Assembly: GCF_040546025.1 (NCBI RefSeq)
Contig: NZ_JBEPNA010000002.1
Span: 1 to 64,000 of the forward strand
DNA: 64,000 nt
Direction of reading: 5' to 3'
Source of the DNA: Marisediminicola sp040546025
GTDB lineage: Bacteria; Actinomycetota; Actinomycetes; Actinomycetales; Microbacteriaceae
Numbering within the stretch: position 1 is the stretch's first letter; each line of letters opens with the position of its first letter. Below the pieces are notes generated by a model. The model ran no database searches and had not been told where the DNA came from. It saw only the letters and a program-made list of their open reading frames with translations. The position numbers and the translations under genes were made by a program. This document shows, piece after piece, positions 34,953 through 43,022 of this stretch.

Positions 34953-35321
34953 TCAGGCATTCGCGGCGGCGCCGGCCATCTTGCTGCGGATCTCGTCCAT
35001 GTCGAGGCCGTTCACCCCGGAGATGACCTGCTCGAGCTGGGGGCCGCTGAGCGCGCCGGGCTGCGAGAAGACGAGAATCTGGTCGCGGAAGACCATGAGG
35101 GTGGGGATCGATGAGATACCGGCGGCGCTGGCGAGCTGCTGCTCCGCCTCGGTGTCGACCTTGCCGAACGTGATGTCGGGGTGGGCCTCGGATGCCGCCT
35201 GGAACACGGGAGCGAACGCGCGGCACGGGCCGCACCACGCCGCCCAAAAGTCGACGATGAGGATGCCGTTTTCGTCGACGGCCTGGCTGAATAAGTCGGA
35301 TGTCAGATCGATGGTTGCCAT
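34953..35321 (-). CDS. Thioredoxin
   Basis: A 122-residue thioredoxin with the active site WCGPC near residue 31 (DFWAAWCGPCRAFAPVF) and the cis-Pro loop SSIPTLMVF. It reduces protein disulfides or persulfides in the cytoplasm; no signal peptide. The ATG at 35321 has an AAAGGA site. The promoter read on the minus strand (TTGAGA at 35411-35406, 18-nt spacer, TATATG at 35387-35382) straddles the palindrome at 35385-35400, so it is probably derepressed with the divergent genes. Confidence 0.93.
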   Translation of the reverse strand: MATIDLTSDLFSQAVDENGILIVDFWAAWCGPCRAFAPVFQAASEAHPDITFGKVDTEAEQQLASAAGISSIPTLMVFRDQILVFSQPGALSGPQLEQVISGVNGLDMDEIRSKMAGAAANA

Positions 35322-35381
35322 CGGGGGTCCTTTCGGTCGAAGCGTCGGGCAGCCTATTGGTGGTGGCTGAATGCAGTAAAG

Positions 35382-35411
35382 CATATACCCCTGGGGGTAT
35401 GCTACTCTCAA
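35382..35411 (-). promoter_or_regulatory. Thioredoxin-rhodanese promoter
   Basis: On the minus strand TTGAGA and TATATG are separated by 18 nt, a good housekeeping-sigma promoter. The spacer is occupied by the ATACCCC-TG-GGGGTAT dyad, which would let a repressor block polymerase. Confidence 0.55.
35385..35400. promoter_or_regulatory. CsoR/CstR-family operator (ATACCCCTGGGGGTAT)
   Basis: A perfect inverted repeat ATACCCC-TG-GGGGTAT in the centre of the divergent thioredoxin / Cys-rich-protein intergenic region. This is the GC-tract dyad recognised by CsoR-family repressors (copper sensors CsoR; persulfide sensors CstR). The rhodanese and thioredoxin context favours a CstR-like sulfur sensor, but a copper sensor is possible. 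No CsoR-family gene is present in the window, so the repressor must be encoded elsewhere. Confidence 0.7.
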
Positions 35412-35436
35412 TTCAACTTGTCCGAAGGAGACCCCC

Positions 35437-35595
35437 ATGTGCTTCACAATTGCCTGTTCTGCCTGTGGAAAAACGACCTGGGACGGCTGCGGCCAGCACG
35501 TCGAGGAAGCGCTACAGGGAATCCCGGATGCGCAGCTCTGCGCCGGCCACGCCGGCGCCACGGCGGCCTTCCCTGCCTTTTTTTCCCGCCGCTAA
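35437..35595 (+). CDS. Cys-rich 52-residue mini-protein
   Basis: A 52-residue protein starting MCFTIACSACGKTTWDGCGQ, with Cys at 2, 7, 10, 18 and about 35, and His at 21 and 38. The CxxC followed by Cys and His fits a small zinc or soft-metal knuckle, or a redox peptide. An AAGGAGA site lies 6 nt upstream of the ATG. Similar short proteins occur beside CsoR-type genes in actinobacteria. It begins the plus-strand arm of the thiol island and is probably controlled by the operator at 35385-35400. Confidence 0.75.
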   Translation: MCFTIACSACGKTTWDGCGQHVEEALQGIPDAQLCAGHAGATAAFPAFFSRR

Positions 35596-35612
35596 GCGGC
35601 GGCAGCAGCCCC

Positions 35613-35966
35613 GTGGCCACCGTGAGCCCCGCCCGGACGACTGTGATGGCGTCACGTCTCCTCACCACGGCAGAGTGGTCGCGGCTGCTCGGTGACGTCT
35701 CGGCCTGCACGCTTGCGAAAGTCGGGCGTTCGCATCCGGCCGCAAAGTTTTACGAGGGCAAGGTGGCGGCGCTGGGAGAGCTCGCGCGCCTGATCGCCGA
35801 CGAGACCGAACCCGCGCAAGCCGTCGACGCGGCCGTCATGCTCAGCGCACGATGGGCAGACAAGTGCCTGCCCGGCGGACCCCAGGCGAGGGACTGGGAG
35901 GCGTATCGCGCCGGAGGGGTCGAGGCCATGACCGACATCGCGGCCGAGCTCGCTCCCCCGCGGTAG
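35613..35966 (+). CDS. Uncharacterised protein of the thiol island
   Basis: About 117 residues from GTG 35613 (ATG 35646 would give 106). The protein is soluble and helical, with TTAEWSRLLGDVSACTLAKV, HPAAKFYEGKVAALGELARL and two Cys. I recognise no family. It follows the mini-protein by 17 nt and precedes the DUF4395 gene by about 50 nt, so it belongs to the same unit. A palindrome CCGCCGCTAAGCGGCGG (35587-35603) lies over the gene boundary but has no downstream T-tract. Confidence 0.65.
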   Translation: MATVSPARTTVMASRLLTTAEWSRLLGDVSACTLAKVGRSHPAAKFYEGKVAALGELARLIADETEPAQAVDAAVMLSARWADKCLPGGPQARDWEAYRAGGVEAMTDIAAELAPPR

Positions 35967-36016
35967 CCCGCCGCCACGTCGCGGACGGCGCCCTGACCGC
36001 CGCAGAGGAGCCAATT

Positions 36017-36577
36017 ATCGGCGAACACGTCGATGGCATCAACATTCTCGTTGTCAACGAGCGGGCGGTCCGGGCATCCGCGGGCCTTCTGTTTCTCGGC
36101 GGCATCGTCGCGTTCATGGTCGCCGCCCTCACGGACGACTTCCAACCGCTGAGGATGTTCGGGGCGGTCTTCATGATCGACATGGTCCTGCGGCTCCTTG
36201 TCGGAACGAAGTACACGCCGAGCCTGATCGTGGGCACGCTGCTCGTGTGGAGGCAACGACCCGAGTGGGTCGGCGGGGCCCAGAAACGGCTTGCGTGGTC
36301 GTTCGGCCTCGGCATGGCGTTCGTCTCGTGCGGCGTGATGGGATTCCTGAACATCACCAACGGCTTCATGCTCGCCCTCTGCGGGGTGTGCCTCGGGCTG
36401 CTCTTCATCGAGAGCGCATCCGGCATCTGCGTGGGCTGCGAGCTGCAGCGGGTGTTAGCGAAGACGAAGCCCGAGCTGTGCGCGGGCGACACCTGCACCC
36501 ACGTGCCGCCGAAGCGCGGGCAGCGTCACACTGTGGTGACGGCCACCGCCGGAGACGTCGCGCGCCGCGAGCGATAG
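36017..36577 (+). CDS. DUF4395 membrane protein (non-canonical start)
   Basis: About 186 residues with four hydrophobic helices (SAGLLFLGGIVAFMVAAL; MFGAVFMIDMVLRLLVG; LGMAFVSCGVMGFLNI; FMLALCGVCLGLLFI), then a CVGCEL CxxC and further Cys near the C-terminus. DUF4395 proteins commonly sit beside thioredoxin and rhodanese genes. The conserved N-terminus (GINILVVNERAVRAS) is preceded by no in-frame ATG, GTG or TTG back to 35864, inside the upstream gene; GAGGAG at 36005-36010 points to ATC at 36017 (or ATT at 36014) as the start. Confidence 0.75.
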   Translation: MGEHVDGINILVVNERAVRASAGLLFLGGIVAFMVAALTDDFQPLRMFGAVFMIDMVLRLLVGTKYTPSLIVGTLLVWRQRPEWVGGAQKRLAWSFGLGMAFVSCGVMGFLNITNGFMLALCGVCLGLLFIESASGICVGCELQRVLAKTKPELCAGDTCTHVPPKRGQRHTVVTATAGDVARRER

Positions 36578-36590
36578 TTGCGGGGACGAC

Positions 36591-37424
36591 CTACGGCAAT
36601 TGTGAGAGCGCCGCGGGCGACCTCTGGGGCGAGTACAGGTCGGTGCGCACGCAGTCGAGGTAGGTGTTGATCTTGCGTGCCCGGCGCACCTCCGCCTCGT
36701 CGATCTCAGCGATCAGCAGGTCGTCGCCGCCGCCCGCCGCGTCCAGGAACGTTCCGTAGGGGCTCACGATGCAGCTGAGGCCGGTGAACCCGGGAGCGCT
36801 GTGGTTGGCGTAGGCGATGTAGACGCCGTTCTCGAGCGCGCGCACCGGCACCATCATGGTCGAGATGCGCTCGGCGTTGTAGGTGAGCCCGGGGGTGGCG
36901 CCGCCGACATCGCCCGTGGTGGGTACGGCGGTGGGGATGCAGAGCACATCGGCTCCGCGCACCGCGGCGCTCCTCGCGTATTCGGGAAACTCGATGTCGT
37001 AGCAGAGGCCCAGCGCCAGGGCGAGGCCGCGGTACGGCACCAGTTCCGGCAACGCGTTGCCCGGGGTGAAGGCGGCCTTCTCGTCGGGGCCGAACAGGTG
37101 TGCTTTGCGATAGCGCGTGCGCTCGACACCCTGATCGTCGAAGAGCGACGCGCAGATGTAGAGGCCGGAACTTGCCGCCTCCACGCTCGAGCCGACCAGG
37201 GCGATGCCCTGCTGTCGGGCGATGCGGCCAAGCTCCGCTCGGATCGCCTCCCCGTCGGAGTGCTTCACAAGCCCGGGCGCATATCCGGTGGTGAAGAGCT
37301 CCGGGGTCACGAGCAGGCCGGCTCCCCCACCCGCCGCCCTCTGCGCGAACATCGCGATTCTTTCGAGATTTTCGGTGACGGCGTTGATTCGGGCGGCAGA
37401 CTGGAGAACAGCCATCGTGAACAT
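36591..37424 (-). CDS. Carbon-nitrogen hydrolase (nitrilase superfamily)
   Basis: A 277-residue nitrilase-fold amidase. The triad is visible: Glu in VTPELFTTGY, Lys in YRKAHLFGPDE and Cys in LGLCYDIEFPEYAR. Such enzymes hydrolyse amides or carbamoyl compounds; substrate is unknown. The ATG at 37424 has a GGAG site 6 nt upstream. It diverges from the mini-membrane protein/NCS1 permease/dehydrogenase/TetR operon, which suggests joint use of an imported nitrogen compound. Confidence 0.9.
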   Translation of the reverse strand: MFTMAVLQSAARINAVTENLERIAMFAQRAAGGGAGLLVTPELFTTGYAPGLVKHSDGEAIRAELGRIARQQGIALVGSSVEAASSGLYICASLFDDQGVERTRYRKAHLFGPDEKAAFTPGNALPELVPYRGLALALGLCYDIEFPEYARSAAVRGADVLCIPTAVPTTGDVGGATPGLTYNAERISTMMVPVRALENGVYIAYANHSAPGFTGLSCIVSPYGTFLDAAGGGDDLLIAEIDEAEVRRARKINTYLDCVRTDLYSPQRSPAALSQLP

Positions 37425-37546
37425 TGCCTTCTCCTGTCTCGCCGATCGCTGGCATCGTGCACCGAATACTAATTGACACACCCGTAGCCGAGGGCCACTA
37501 TTGACCCAAAACCGAATGACATTCGATTGAACAAAGGAGTGCAGTC

Positions 37547-37720
37547 ATGGATGCTGCGGACGCACAGACCGCCACAGAGTTGGAGACCCGCCTCGGTGTC
37601 ATCGACACCATCGAGCGCGACGACCCCTCGCGTCACGCGCTCTCGGGGGCAGATCTGTCGCTCTTCGTCGGCGTCTCCGTCGTGATCACGCTTCTCGGCA
37701 TCCTGGTGCTGGCACTGTGA
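37547..37720 (+). CDS. 57-residue single-helix membrane protein coupled to an NCS1 permease
   Basis: A small protein with a polar N-terminal half (MDAADAQTATELETRLGVID) and one transmembrane helix at the C-terminus (LSLFVGVSVVITLLGILVLA). A strong site (AAAGGAG) precedes the ATG. Its TGA overlaps the GTG of the permease gene (GTGA), so the two are translationally coupled. It may be an accessory subunit of the transporter. No family is recognised. Confidence 0.75.
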   Translation: MDAADAQTATELETRLGVIDTIERDDPSRHALSGADLSLFVGVSVVITLLGILVLAL

Positions 37721-39201
37721 CCGCCCCACGCGCCGGCGGCGCACGAACCGATCGCGCAGAACTCGACACGGCATCCCTGGGCTCGCTGCCCCTGCTGAAG
37801 AAGGAGCGCATCTGGAACGCGACCGACTTCACCGGCGTGAATGTGGCGCTCGCGATCGCGACCTGGGCCTTCCTCGTCGGCGGTTTCACCGCTCTGCTGG
37901 TGGGGTTCCAGCAGGGCATCGCGGCGATGATCATCGGCAACGCCATCGGCCTGTGCTTCATGGTGCTCGCGAGCGTGGTCTCGAGCCAGCGCTACGGCGT
38001 CGAGCAGTACACGCTGCTGCGGCCCGTCTTCGGCGTTGTGGGTGTGGGAGTGCTCGTCTTCACCGTCATTCTGATCACCGAGATGGGCTGGTCGTCGCTG
38101 CTGGCGATCATGGTCGGCCGCGCTGTCACCCAGGTCTCGAACTCGGCATTCAGCACCGACTTCGGCCCCGAAAGCCTGCTGGTCACCTTCTTCGCGCTCC
38201 TCGCGATCGCCGTCTCGTGGTGGATCCTCTCCCGCGGTCCGGTCACGATCGGCCGCTTCAACAAGTTCATCGCGCCCGGCCTGCTCATCGTCACTCTCTT
38301 CCTCATGGTTTACCTCGTGCTCAACACCTCGGTCGACACCCTCTTCACGGCGGCCCCCCTCGCCCCCTTCGAGGACGACCAGCTCAACTTCATGCTCGCG
38401 GTCGAGTTCAACGCCGGGGTCGGTGTCTCGTGGTACCCCGTCATGGGCTCACTTGCCCGGCTGACGCGCTCGCCGCGGGCCGCCCTCTGGCCCGCCTACG
38501 GCGGTCTGCTCGTCGCGACCCTCATCGCCCAGATCGTGGGAATGGCCGCCGCACTGACCCTCGGCGACTCGGACCCGACGGTGTGGATGATGCCCTTCGG
38601 CGGGCCGGTGCTCGGCGCGTTCATATTGATTTTCATCGCCTTCGCCAATGTCACGAGTACCTCGTCGATCGTCTACTCGACCGTGCTCGCGATTCGCCAG
38701 GCCAGCGGCAACCTGCTGTCACGGGTCAGATGGGCGTGGCTGTGCGCCGGCTTCTTCGTGCTGCCGGCGATGCTCGCCTTCTTCCCCGGCTTCATGTACG
38801 ACAAGTTCATGGTCTTCGTCACGTTGAGCGGAGCGTTCCTCTCGGCCATGTGCGGTGCGATCATCGCCGACTACTTCGTGCTTCGCCGCCAGCACGTATC
38901 GCTGCGCGACCTCTACCTGCCCGGCTGGGCGAGCGCCTACCACTTCAACGGAGGCGTGAACTGGGCGGGAATGGGTGCCGTCATCGTCGGGGCCGCGTTC
39001 TATCTCTGGATCTACAACCCGATCACGCTCGCGACGCATCCGCTCTTCTCCTACACGACCGCCTCGCTGCCCGCCGCGGTCGTGGGAGGCGTGGTCTACT
39101 TCGTGCTCGCCACGGTGCTCTACAAGCGGCACAGTATCGGCGACTTCGTCGACGGCACCGCAGCGGCGGGGGCGTCACCAGCGCGGATCGAGCAGGCGTG
39201 A
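37717..39201 (+). CDS. NCS1-family nucleobase/cytosine-type permease
   Basis: A 494-residue transporter with about 12 helices, starting after FTGVNVALAIATWAFLVGG, with the NCS1 pattern (YGVEQYTLLRPVFG; SWYPVMGSLARLTRS; ADYFVLRRQHVSL). Family members carry purines, pyrimidines, hydantoins or thiamine precursors by sodium or proton symport. The linked hydrolase and zinc dehydrogenase suggest an N-heterocyclic or amide substrate. GTG start overlapping the mini-protein gene; its stop overlaps the dehydrogenase GTG. Confidence 0.92.
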   Translation: MTAPRAGGARTDRAELDTASLGSLPLLKKERIWNATDFTGVNVALAIATWAFLVGGFTALLVGFQQGIAAMIIGNAIGLCFMVLASVVSSQRYGVEQYTLLRPVFGVVGVGVLVFTVILITEMGWSSLLAIMVGRAVTQVSNSAFSTDFGPESLLVTFFALLAIAVSWWILSRGPVTIGRFNKFIAPGLLIVTLFLMVYLVLNTSVDTLFTAAPLAPFEDDQLNFMLAVEFNAGVGVSWYPVMGSLARLTRSPRAALWPAYGGLLVATLIAQIVGMAAALTLGDSDPTVWMMPFGGPVLGAFILIFIAFANVTSTSSIVYSTVLAIRQASGNLLSRVRWAWLCAGFFVLPAMLAFFPGFMYDKFMVFVTLSGAFLSAMCGAIIADYFVLRRQHVSLRDLYLPGWASAYHFNGGVNWAGMGAVIVGAAFYLWIYNPITLATHPLFSYTTASLPAAVVGGVVYFVLATVLYKRHSIGDFVDGTAAAGASPARIEQA

Positions 39202-40295
39202 CGCGGCTCGCGCGCGCGGCGGTGCACGACGGCTCGTCGACCGGGCTCGAGATCGCGACCATCGAGGTCGCCGATCCCGGGCCAGGGGCCGTGCTCGTGC
39301 GCCTGGGCGCCTCCGGGGTGTGCGGGTCGGACCGGCACGTGCTCGACGGCGACTGGACCCTGCCCTCCCCCACCGTCATGGGGCACGAGGGAGCCGGAAC
39401 GGTTGAGGCAATCGGTGCGGGTGTCGTCGACGTCGCGGTCGGCGACCACGTCATCCTGTCGTGGTTCTACCCGTGCCGCCGCTGCGTCGCCTGCCTGTCC
39501 GGCAAGGCCTACGTCTGCACCGGCAGCCGGTCGGAGGAGTGCGTGCTGCCCGACGGGAGCACCGCGCTCACCCGCGACGGGGAGCGCGTCTTCCCCTATC
39601 TCGCCGTCGGGTCGATGTGCGAGTACGCGGTCGTGCCCGAGTCCGCCGCCATCCGAATTCCCGAGGCCGTTCCGTTCGACGTCGCCAGCCTGATCGGATG
39701 CTCGATCGCCACCGGCTTCGGAGCCGTGACCCACGACGCCGCCGTCGAAGCAGGATCCTCCGCGGTCGTCGTCGGCAGCGGCGGGGTCGGCCTCTCGATC
39801 ATCATGGCGTTGAAGCTAATCGGTGCGAACCCGATTATCGCCGTCGATCGCAGCGAGGAGAAGCTCGAGGCGGCCCGCCGACTCGGAGCGACCCACACGC
39901 TCGAGGCCGGACCCGACCTCGCCGAGCGGGTGAGGGAACTCACCGGCAACGGGGCCGACTACGCCTTCGAGGCGATCGGCCGCGTGGAGACGATCGAGTC
40001 GCTGCCCGGACTCATCGCCCCAGGGGGGAAGGCGATCATCGTCGGGCTCCCGCCGCAGGACACGCCCGTCGCCATCGACGCCCTCGCGCTCGCCGAGAGC
40101 GGCAAGTCGCTCATCGGATCCAACTACGGGTCGACCGTCCCCGGGCGGGACTTTCCGCGCATTGCGGAGCTGTACCTCGCGGGCAAGATCCCGGTCGACG
40201 AGCTCATCTCGCACCGCATCCCGCTCGAGGAAGTGAACGAGGCCTTCGATGCGATGCGGCGCGGAGAGCGCGCCCGCAGCGTGATCGTGTTCTGA
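39198..40295 (+). CDS. Zinc-dependent alcohol dehydrogenase (MDR superfamily)
   Basis: A 365-residue medium-chain dehydrogenase. Catalytic zinc ligands lie in GVCGSDRH and GHEGAGTVEAIG; the structural zinc lobe is represented by CRRCVACLSGKAYVC; the NAD-binding Rossmann motif is VVVGSGGVGLSII. It oxidises an alcohol or reduces an aldehyde. GTG start overlapping the permease stop by 4 nt; TetR gene follows by 2 nt. It resembles class-III/formaldehyde-dehydrogenase-like enzymes. Confidence 0.93.
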   Translation: MTRLARAAVHDGSSTGLEIATIEVADPGPGAVLVRLGASGVCGSDRHVLDGDWTLPSPTVMGHEGAGTVEAIGAGVVDVAVGDHVILSWFYPCRRCVACLSGKAYVCTGSRSEECVLPDGSTALTRDGERVFPYLAVGSMCEYAVVPESAAIRIPEAVPFDVASLIGCSIATGFGAVTHDAAVEAGSSAVVVGSGGVGLSIIMALKLIGANPIIAVDRSEEKLEAARRLGATHTLEAGPDLAERVRELTGNGADYAFEAIGRVETIESLPGLIAPGGKAIIVGLPPQDTPVAIDALALAESGKSLIGSNYGSTVPGRDFPRIAELYLAGKIPVDELISHRIPLEEVNEAFDAMRRGERARSVIVF

Positions 40296-40297
40296 CC

Positions 40298-40924
40298 ATG
40301 GGCAGGCCGCTCAGCCCGCTGCTGTCCCCGGAGAAGATCTGCCGTGCCGCGCTCGAGCTCGTCGACGAGCGGGGAGACTTCACGCTGCCGCGACTCGCAC
40401 GCCGACTCGGGGTCAGTCCTTCGTCGATCTACCACCATGTGCAGGGCCGTCCCGAGATCATCAACGGGATGAGGTCGCTCATCAGCGCTGACGTGCTGGC
40501 ACAGGACGGGTTTCCGCCCGGCGAGGGTGCCTGGCGAGAGCAGGTGGTGCGCTGGGCGAGGATCTACCGGGCCGCACTCGCCCAGCATGCGAAGGCCATC
40601 CCGATCTTCGTGGGCGAGGCGGTGACCGACGAGGCGACTCTCGAGATCTACGAGCGCCTCGCCGCGCTACTCACAGCCCAGGGGTTCGACCCCCGTGCGG
40701 TGATCGTCGCCGTCTCCGTGATCGACAGCTACATGCTCGGCTCCGCGATGGATGCCGCGTCCCCCGCCATGGCGTGGGTCACGCAGCCGCAGGCGCATCC
40801 GGCCCTGCACAAGGCGCTCCACGGTGGGGGCCTCGCGGACAACCGGCCCGATGCGGCCTTCGAAGCGGGGATCGCCGCGCTGGTCGCAAACCTCGAGGCA
40901 ATCGTGGCAAGCGGGCTCCCGTGA
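40298..40924 (+). CDS. TetR/AcrR-family regulator
   Basis: A 208-residue regulator: N-terminal helix-turn-helix (FTLPRLARRLGVSPSSIYHH) and a C-terminal ligand domain of the TetR_C type. The 2-nt gap after the dehydrogenase gene indicates that it is the last gene of the permease operon, and local autoregulation of the operon and the divergent hydrolase is likely. Ligand unknown. Confidence 0.9.
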   Translation: MGRPLSPLLSPEKICRAALELVDERGDFTLPRLARRLGVSPSSIYHHVQGRPEIINGMRSLISADVLAQDGFPPGEGAWREQVVRWARIYRAALAQHAKAIPIFVGEAVTDEATLEIYERLAALLTAQGFDPRAVIVAVSVIDSYMLGSAMDAASPAMAWVTQPQAHPALHKALHGGGLADNRPDAAFEAGIAALVANLEAIVASGLP

Positions 40925-41027
40925 CCGCCTCAGACGTACCGATCGAGACCTCGCGCACGGCGAGATCTCGGAGAAATGGAGTATTGTGCGGTCCCCACCC
41001 GTTAGATCGCTTACCTAGGAGCACAAC

Positions 41028-41729
41028 GTGAAGAAGTCAATGACGACACTCGGCGCAACAGTCTTGATGCTGTTCGCAGCGACGTCGGTCGGAGCAAGCG
41101 CAGCATCAGCCCATAACACCGACGGAGAAAGCGGCAAGGGCGCGGGCAAAACCGTCACCCTAACCGCGACACTCAGCCAACTCAACAACTCAGGAGCATC
41201 CGGAATGGCGACGGCAGTCGTGCGCAACAAGAAGATCAGGAGCATCGATGTGCGCGCGATGGGACTCACCCCGGACGCGCCTCACGCGCAGCACATCCAC
41301 TTCGGCGATCAGGCCCTTCACGAATGCCCGACCCTGGCCCAGGACGCGAACAACGACGGTCGGCTCACCACCGTAGAGGGTGTGCCCGCGTACGGCCCCG
41401 TCGCCGTCTCGCTCACCACGACGGGAGACACGAGCCCGGCGAGCCTGCTCGCTGTCGATCGCTTCCCCGTCGCAGAGGATGGCATGTACAACTACAGCCG
41501 CTCGAATATCAAATTCACGGACGTCGCCGGGGCGGGCGTCGGGGGCGGTGTCGGAACGGCCAAGCAGATCGCTGACGCGGTCCGTGCAGGAGAGGGTGTG
41601 CTCGTGATCCACGGGATCGATTACAACGAGGATGGCGTGTACAGCTTGAGTGACGAAGGCGCGAGCGAGCTCAACCCGGCGCTCCCGGCTGAGGCGACCG
41701 ACCCGGCCGCCTGCGGCGTGCTGCGCTGA
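41028..41729 (+). CDS. Secreted CHRD-like protein, paralogue A
   Basis: A 233-residue exported protein with a cleavable signal peptide (MKKSMTTLGATVLMLFAATS, Ala-rich cleavage near residue 27). The mature part has the CHRD-like beta segment KTVTLTATLSQLNNSGASGM, the His cluster HAQHIHFGDQALHEC and an acidic loop with DANNDGRL, which could bind Ca. Function is unknown; the His cluster may bind metal. It has a GTG start after CTAGGAG. A close second copy lies at 44531-45232, with a 74-nt identical DNA stretch over the signal peptide. Confidence 0.8.
   Translation: MKKSMTTLGATVLMLFAATSVGASAASAHNTDGESGKGAGKTVTLTATLSQLNNSGASGMATAVVRNKKIRSIDVRAMGLTPDAPHAQHIHFGDQALHECPTLAQDANNDGRLTTVEGVPAYGPVAVSLTTTGDTSPASLLAVDRFPVAEDGMYNYSRSNIKFTDVAGAGVGGGVGTAKQIADAVRAGEGVLVIHGIDYNEDGVYSLSDEGASELNPALPAEATDPAACGVLR
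41034..41107 (+). repeat. 74-nt perfect repeat, copy A
   Basis: Identical over 74 nt to 44537-44610 and covering the signal-peptide coding region of the CHRD-like paralogues; the sequences diverge sharply on the 3' side. Flanking 5' DNA (CTAGGAGCA) and the 3' terminator hairpins are also similar. Confidence 0.85.
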
Positions 41730-41743
41730 GCCAAAGGTTTACC

Positions 41744-41784
41744 CGAGGGCCGGGCCCGACTGAGAGAGTCGGATCCGGCCCTCG
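41744..41784 (+). terminator. Terminator-like hairpin after CHRD paralogue A
   Basis: CGAGGGCCGG and CCGGCCCTCG pair across 41744-41784, with the inner CGACT/AGTCG stem closed by a GAGA loop. It starts 14 nt after the stop. There is no T-run. A related hairpin follows paralogue B. Confidence 0.7.
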
Positions 41785-42015
41785 CGGCGCGCCGACACGA
41801 TCCGACACGCCTCGCTCGTGAACGTTGATCCGGCGGCCCGCCCAGAAAGCCGAGCCCGTGAAGGAGTCGAGAAGCCTGAGCCCGTGGACGACGCGGTCAT
41901 GGCAACATCCGCCGTCGAAATGTCGGACCGCGCAGAACTGGAAGCCAGTCGGAAGCGCTGCCTCGCGGGGCCGCCGGATTCGGCCTCTGGTTCAGCTCGG
42001 CGGAGTCATCTGCAG
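41785..42015. other. Intergenic region after CHRD paralogue A
   Basis: About 230 nt between convergent genes. Open frames on the plus strand are present but without ribosome sites or recognisable domains. Nothing else is seen. Confidence 0.35.
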
Positions 42016-42801
42016 TCACTCGTAAAATACGACCTCGGAACCGACGAGGGAGTAGCGGGCGTCATCGACGGTGTCGAACTGCGTTGCTGTCGAGTCGAGA
42101 TGGGCGAGGAGGCCCGCGGATCCGCAGGCGGTCGAGGCGTTCGGGATGATGGAGCGCAGGTCGTCGAAATCGGCGAACGCGACGCGCGACGTAATGCTGA
42201 CGTCATTCAGCATCCCGTCCGTGGCGGACGAGGACCATGCGCCGTAGCCGAGCGCCTGCTCCGCCGGGGTCGGACCGGCGAGCAGGGCCTCGAGGGCCGG
42301 GCGGAGCGATGCGGCGGCGTCGACAGTGCGCTGCACCGGGAAGGCGTCGTCGCACTCGGCCCCGAGCGAGGCGTTCGCGAAGAACACCTGAACCGTGCGG
42401 GTGGCCCCGGATCCCCCGGCGACTCTGGTTACCCCGTATTCAAGGTCGAGCGCGCTGGTGACTGCGAAACTGACGGCATCCGGGCCGCCCAGAACGATCA
42501 CGTCGGCGACGCCGAGCTCGACCATTGCGCCGGCGGTGACCGGAGGAAGCGCCGCCTTCGGCGTGAGCAGAATTGGGGCGGCGTAGAACGCGGCGAGTGG
42601 CGCCGCGGCCAGGGCATCCGGGAAGTTCTCCCCCGATGCCAGGATCGCCACGTCTGCACCGGCAGGGAAGGCCTCGAACGCGGCGGCGGTGCCGTAGCGG
42701 TCGGGGGATGTCGGTATCGGCTGCGCCGCGGCTGGTGCGGACGAGAGCACTATGCCCAGCAGAGCAAGGAACCCCAGGACGGTGTGGCGCGCGAGTGGAA
42801 T
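42016..42801 (-). CDS. Exported cell-wall-binding-repeat-2 plus GerMN-like protein (start disrupted or ATT)
   Basis: About 261 residues. After an N-terminal signal (LARHTVLGFLALLGIVL, cleavage near AAAQ) come a cell-wall-binding repeat 2 (SPDRYGTAAAFEAFPAGADV; ASGENFPDALAAAPLAAF; DVIVLGGPDAVSFAVTSAL) and a GerMN-like module (TVQVFFANASLGAEC to VVFYE). The conserved signal peptide frame has no ATG, GTG or TTG: only ATT 42801, while an ATG at 42806 is one nucleotide out of frame. GTG 42750 would start inside the signal peptide. Either a rare start or a frameshift. Confidence 0.75.
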   Translation of the reverse strand: MPLARHTVLGFLALLGIVLSSAPAAAQPIPTSPDRYGTAAAFEAFPAGADVAILASGENFPDALAAAPLAAFYAAPILLTPKAALPPVTAGAMVELGVADVIVLGGPDAVSFAVTSALDLEYGVTRVAGGSGATRTVQVFFANASLGAECDDAFPVQRTVDAAASLRPALEALLAGPTPAEQALGYGAWSSSATDGMLNDVSITSRVAFADFDDLRSIIPNASTACGSAGLLAHLDSTATQFDTVDDARYSLVGSEVVFYE

Positions 42802-43022
42802 CTCATGTGGTCAAGCCTGAGTCGCCGCTGCCTGCGCGGTAACGGACCTTCGTCCCGGGGTAACTGTCACCCGTGCCTCCGCGACGTCACCTGCCTTCGC
42901 GCTCGGCCCCGGAGCGCCGCATCCTCTCCTCCGCAGGCGCTGAACGGGGAGGGTTGTCCACAGCAAAAACTCCGCTTGATCAGGCTAAACCCAATGTCGG
43001 TGGCTCCTGCGATAGTGTCGGC

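Noticed and set aside
35587..35603. CCGCCGCTAAGCGGCGG as a terminator
   Set aside because: No T-run follows on the plus strand, T's precede it, and coding genes continue directly downstream.
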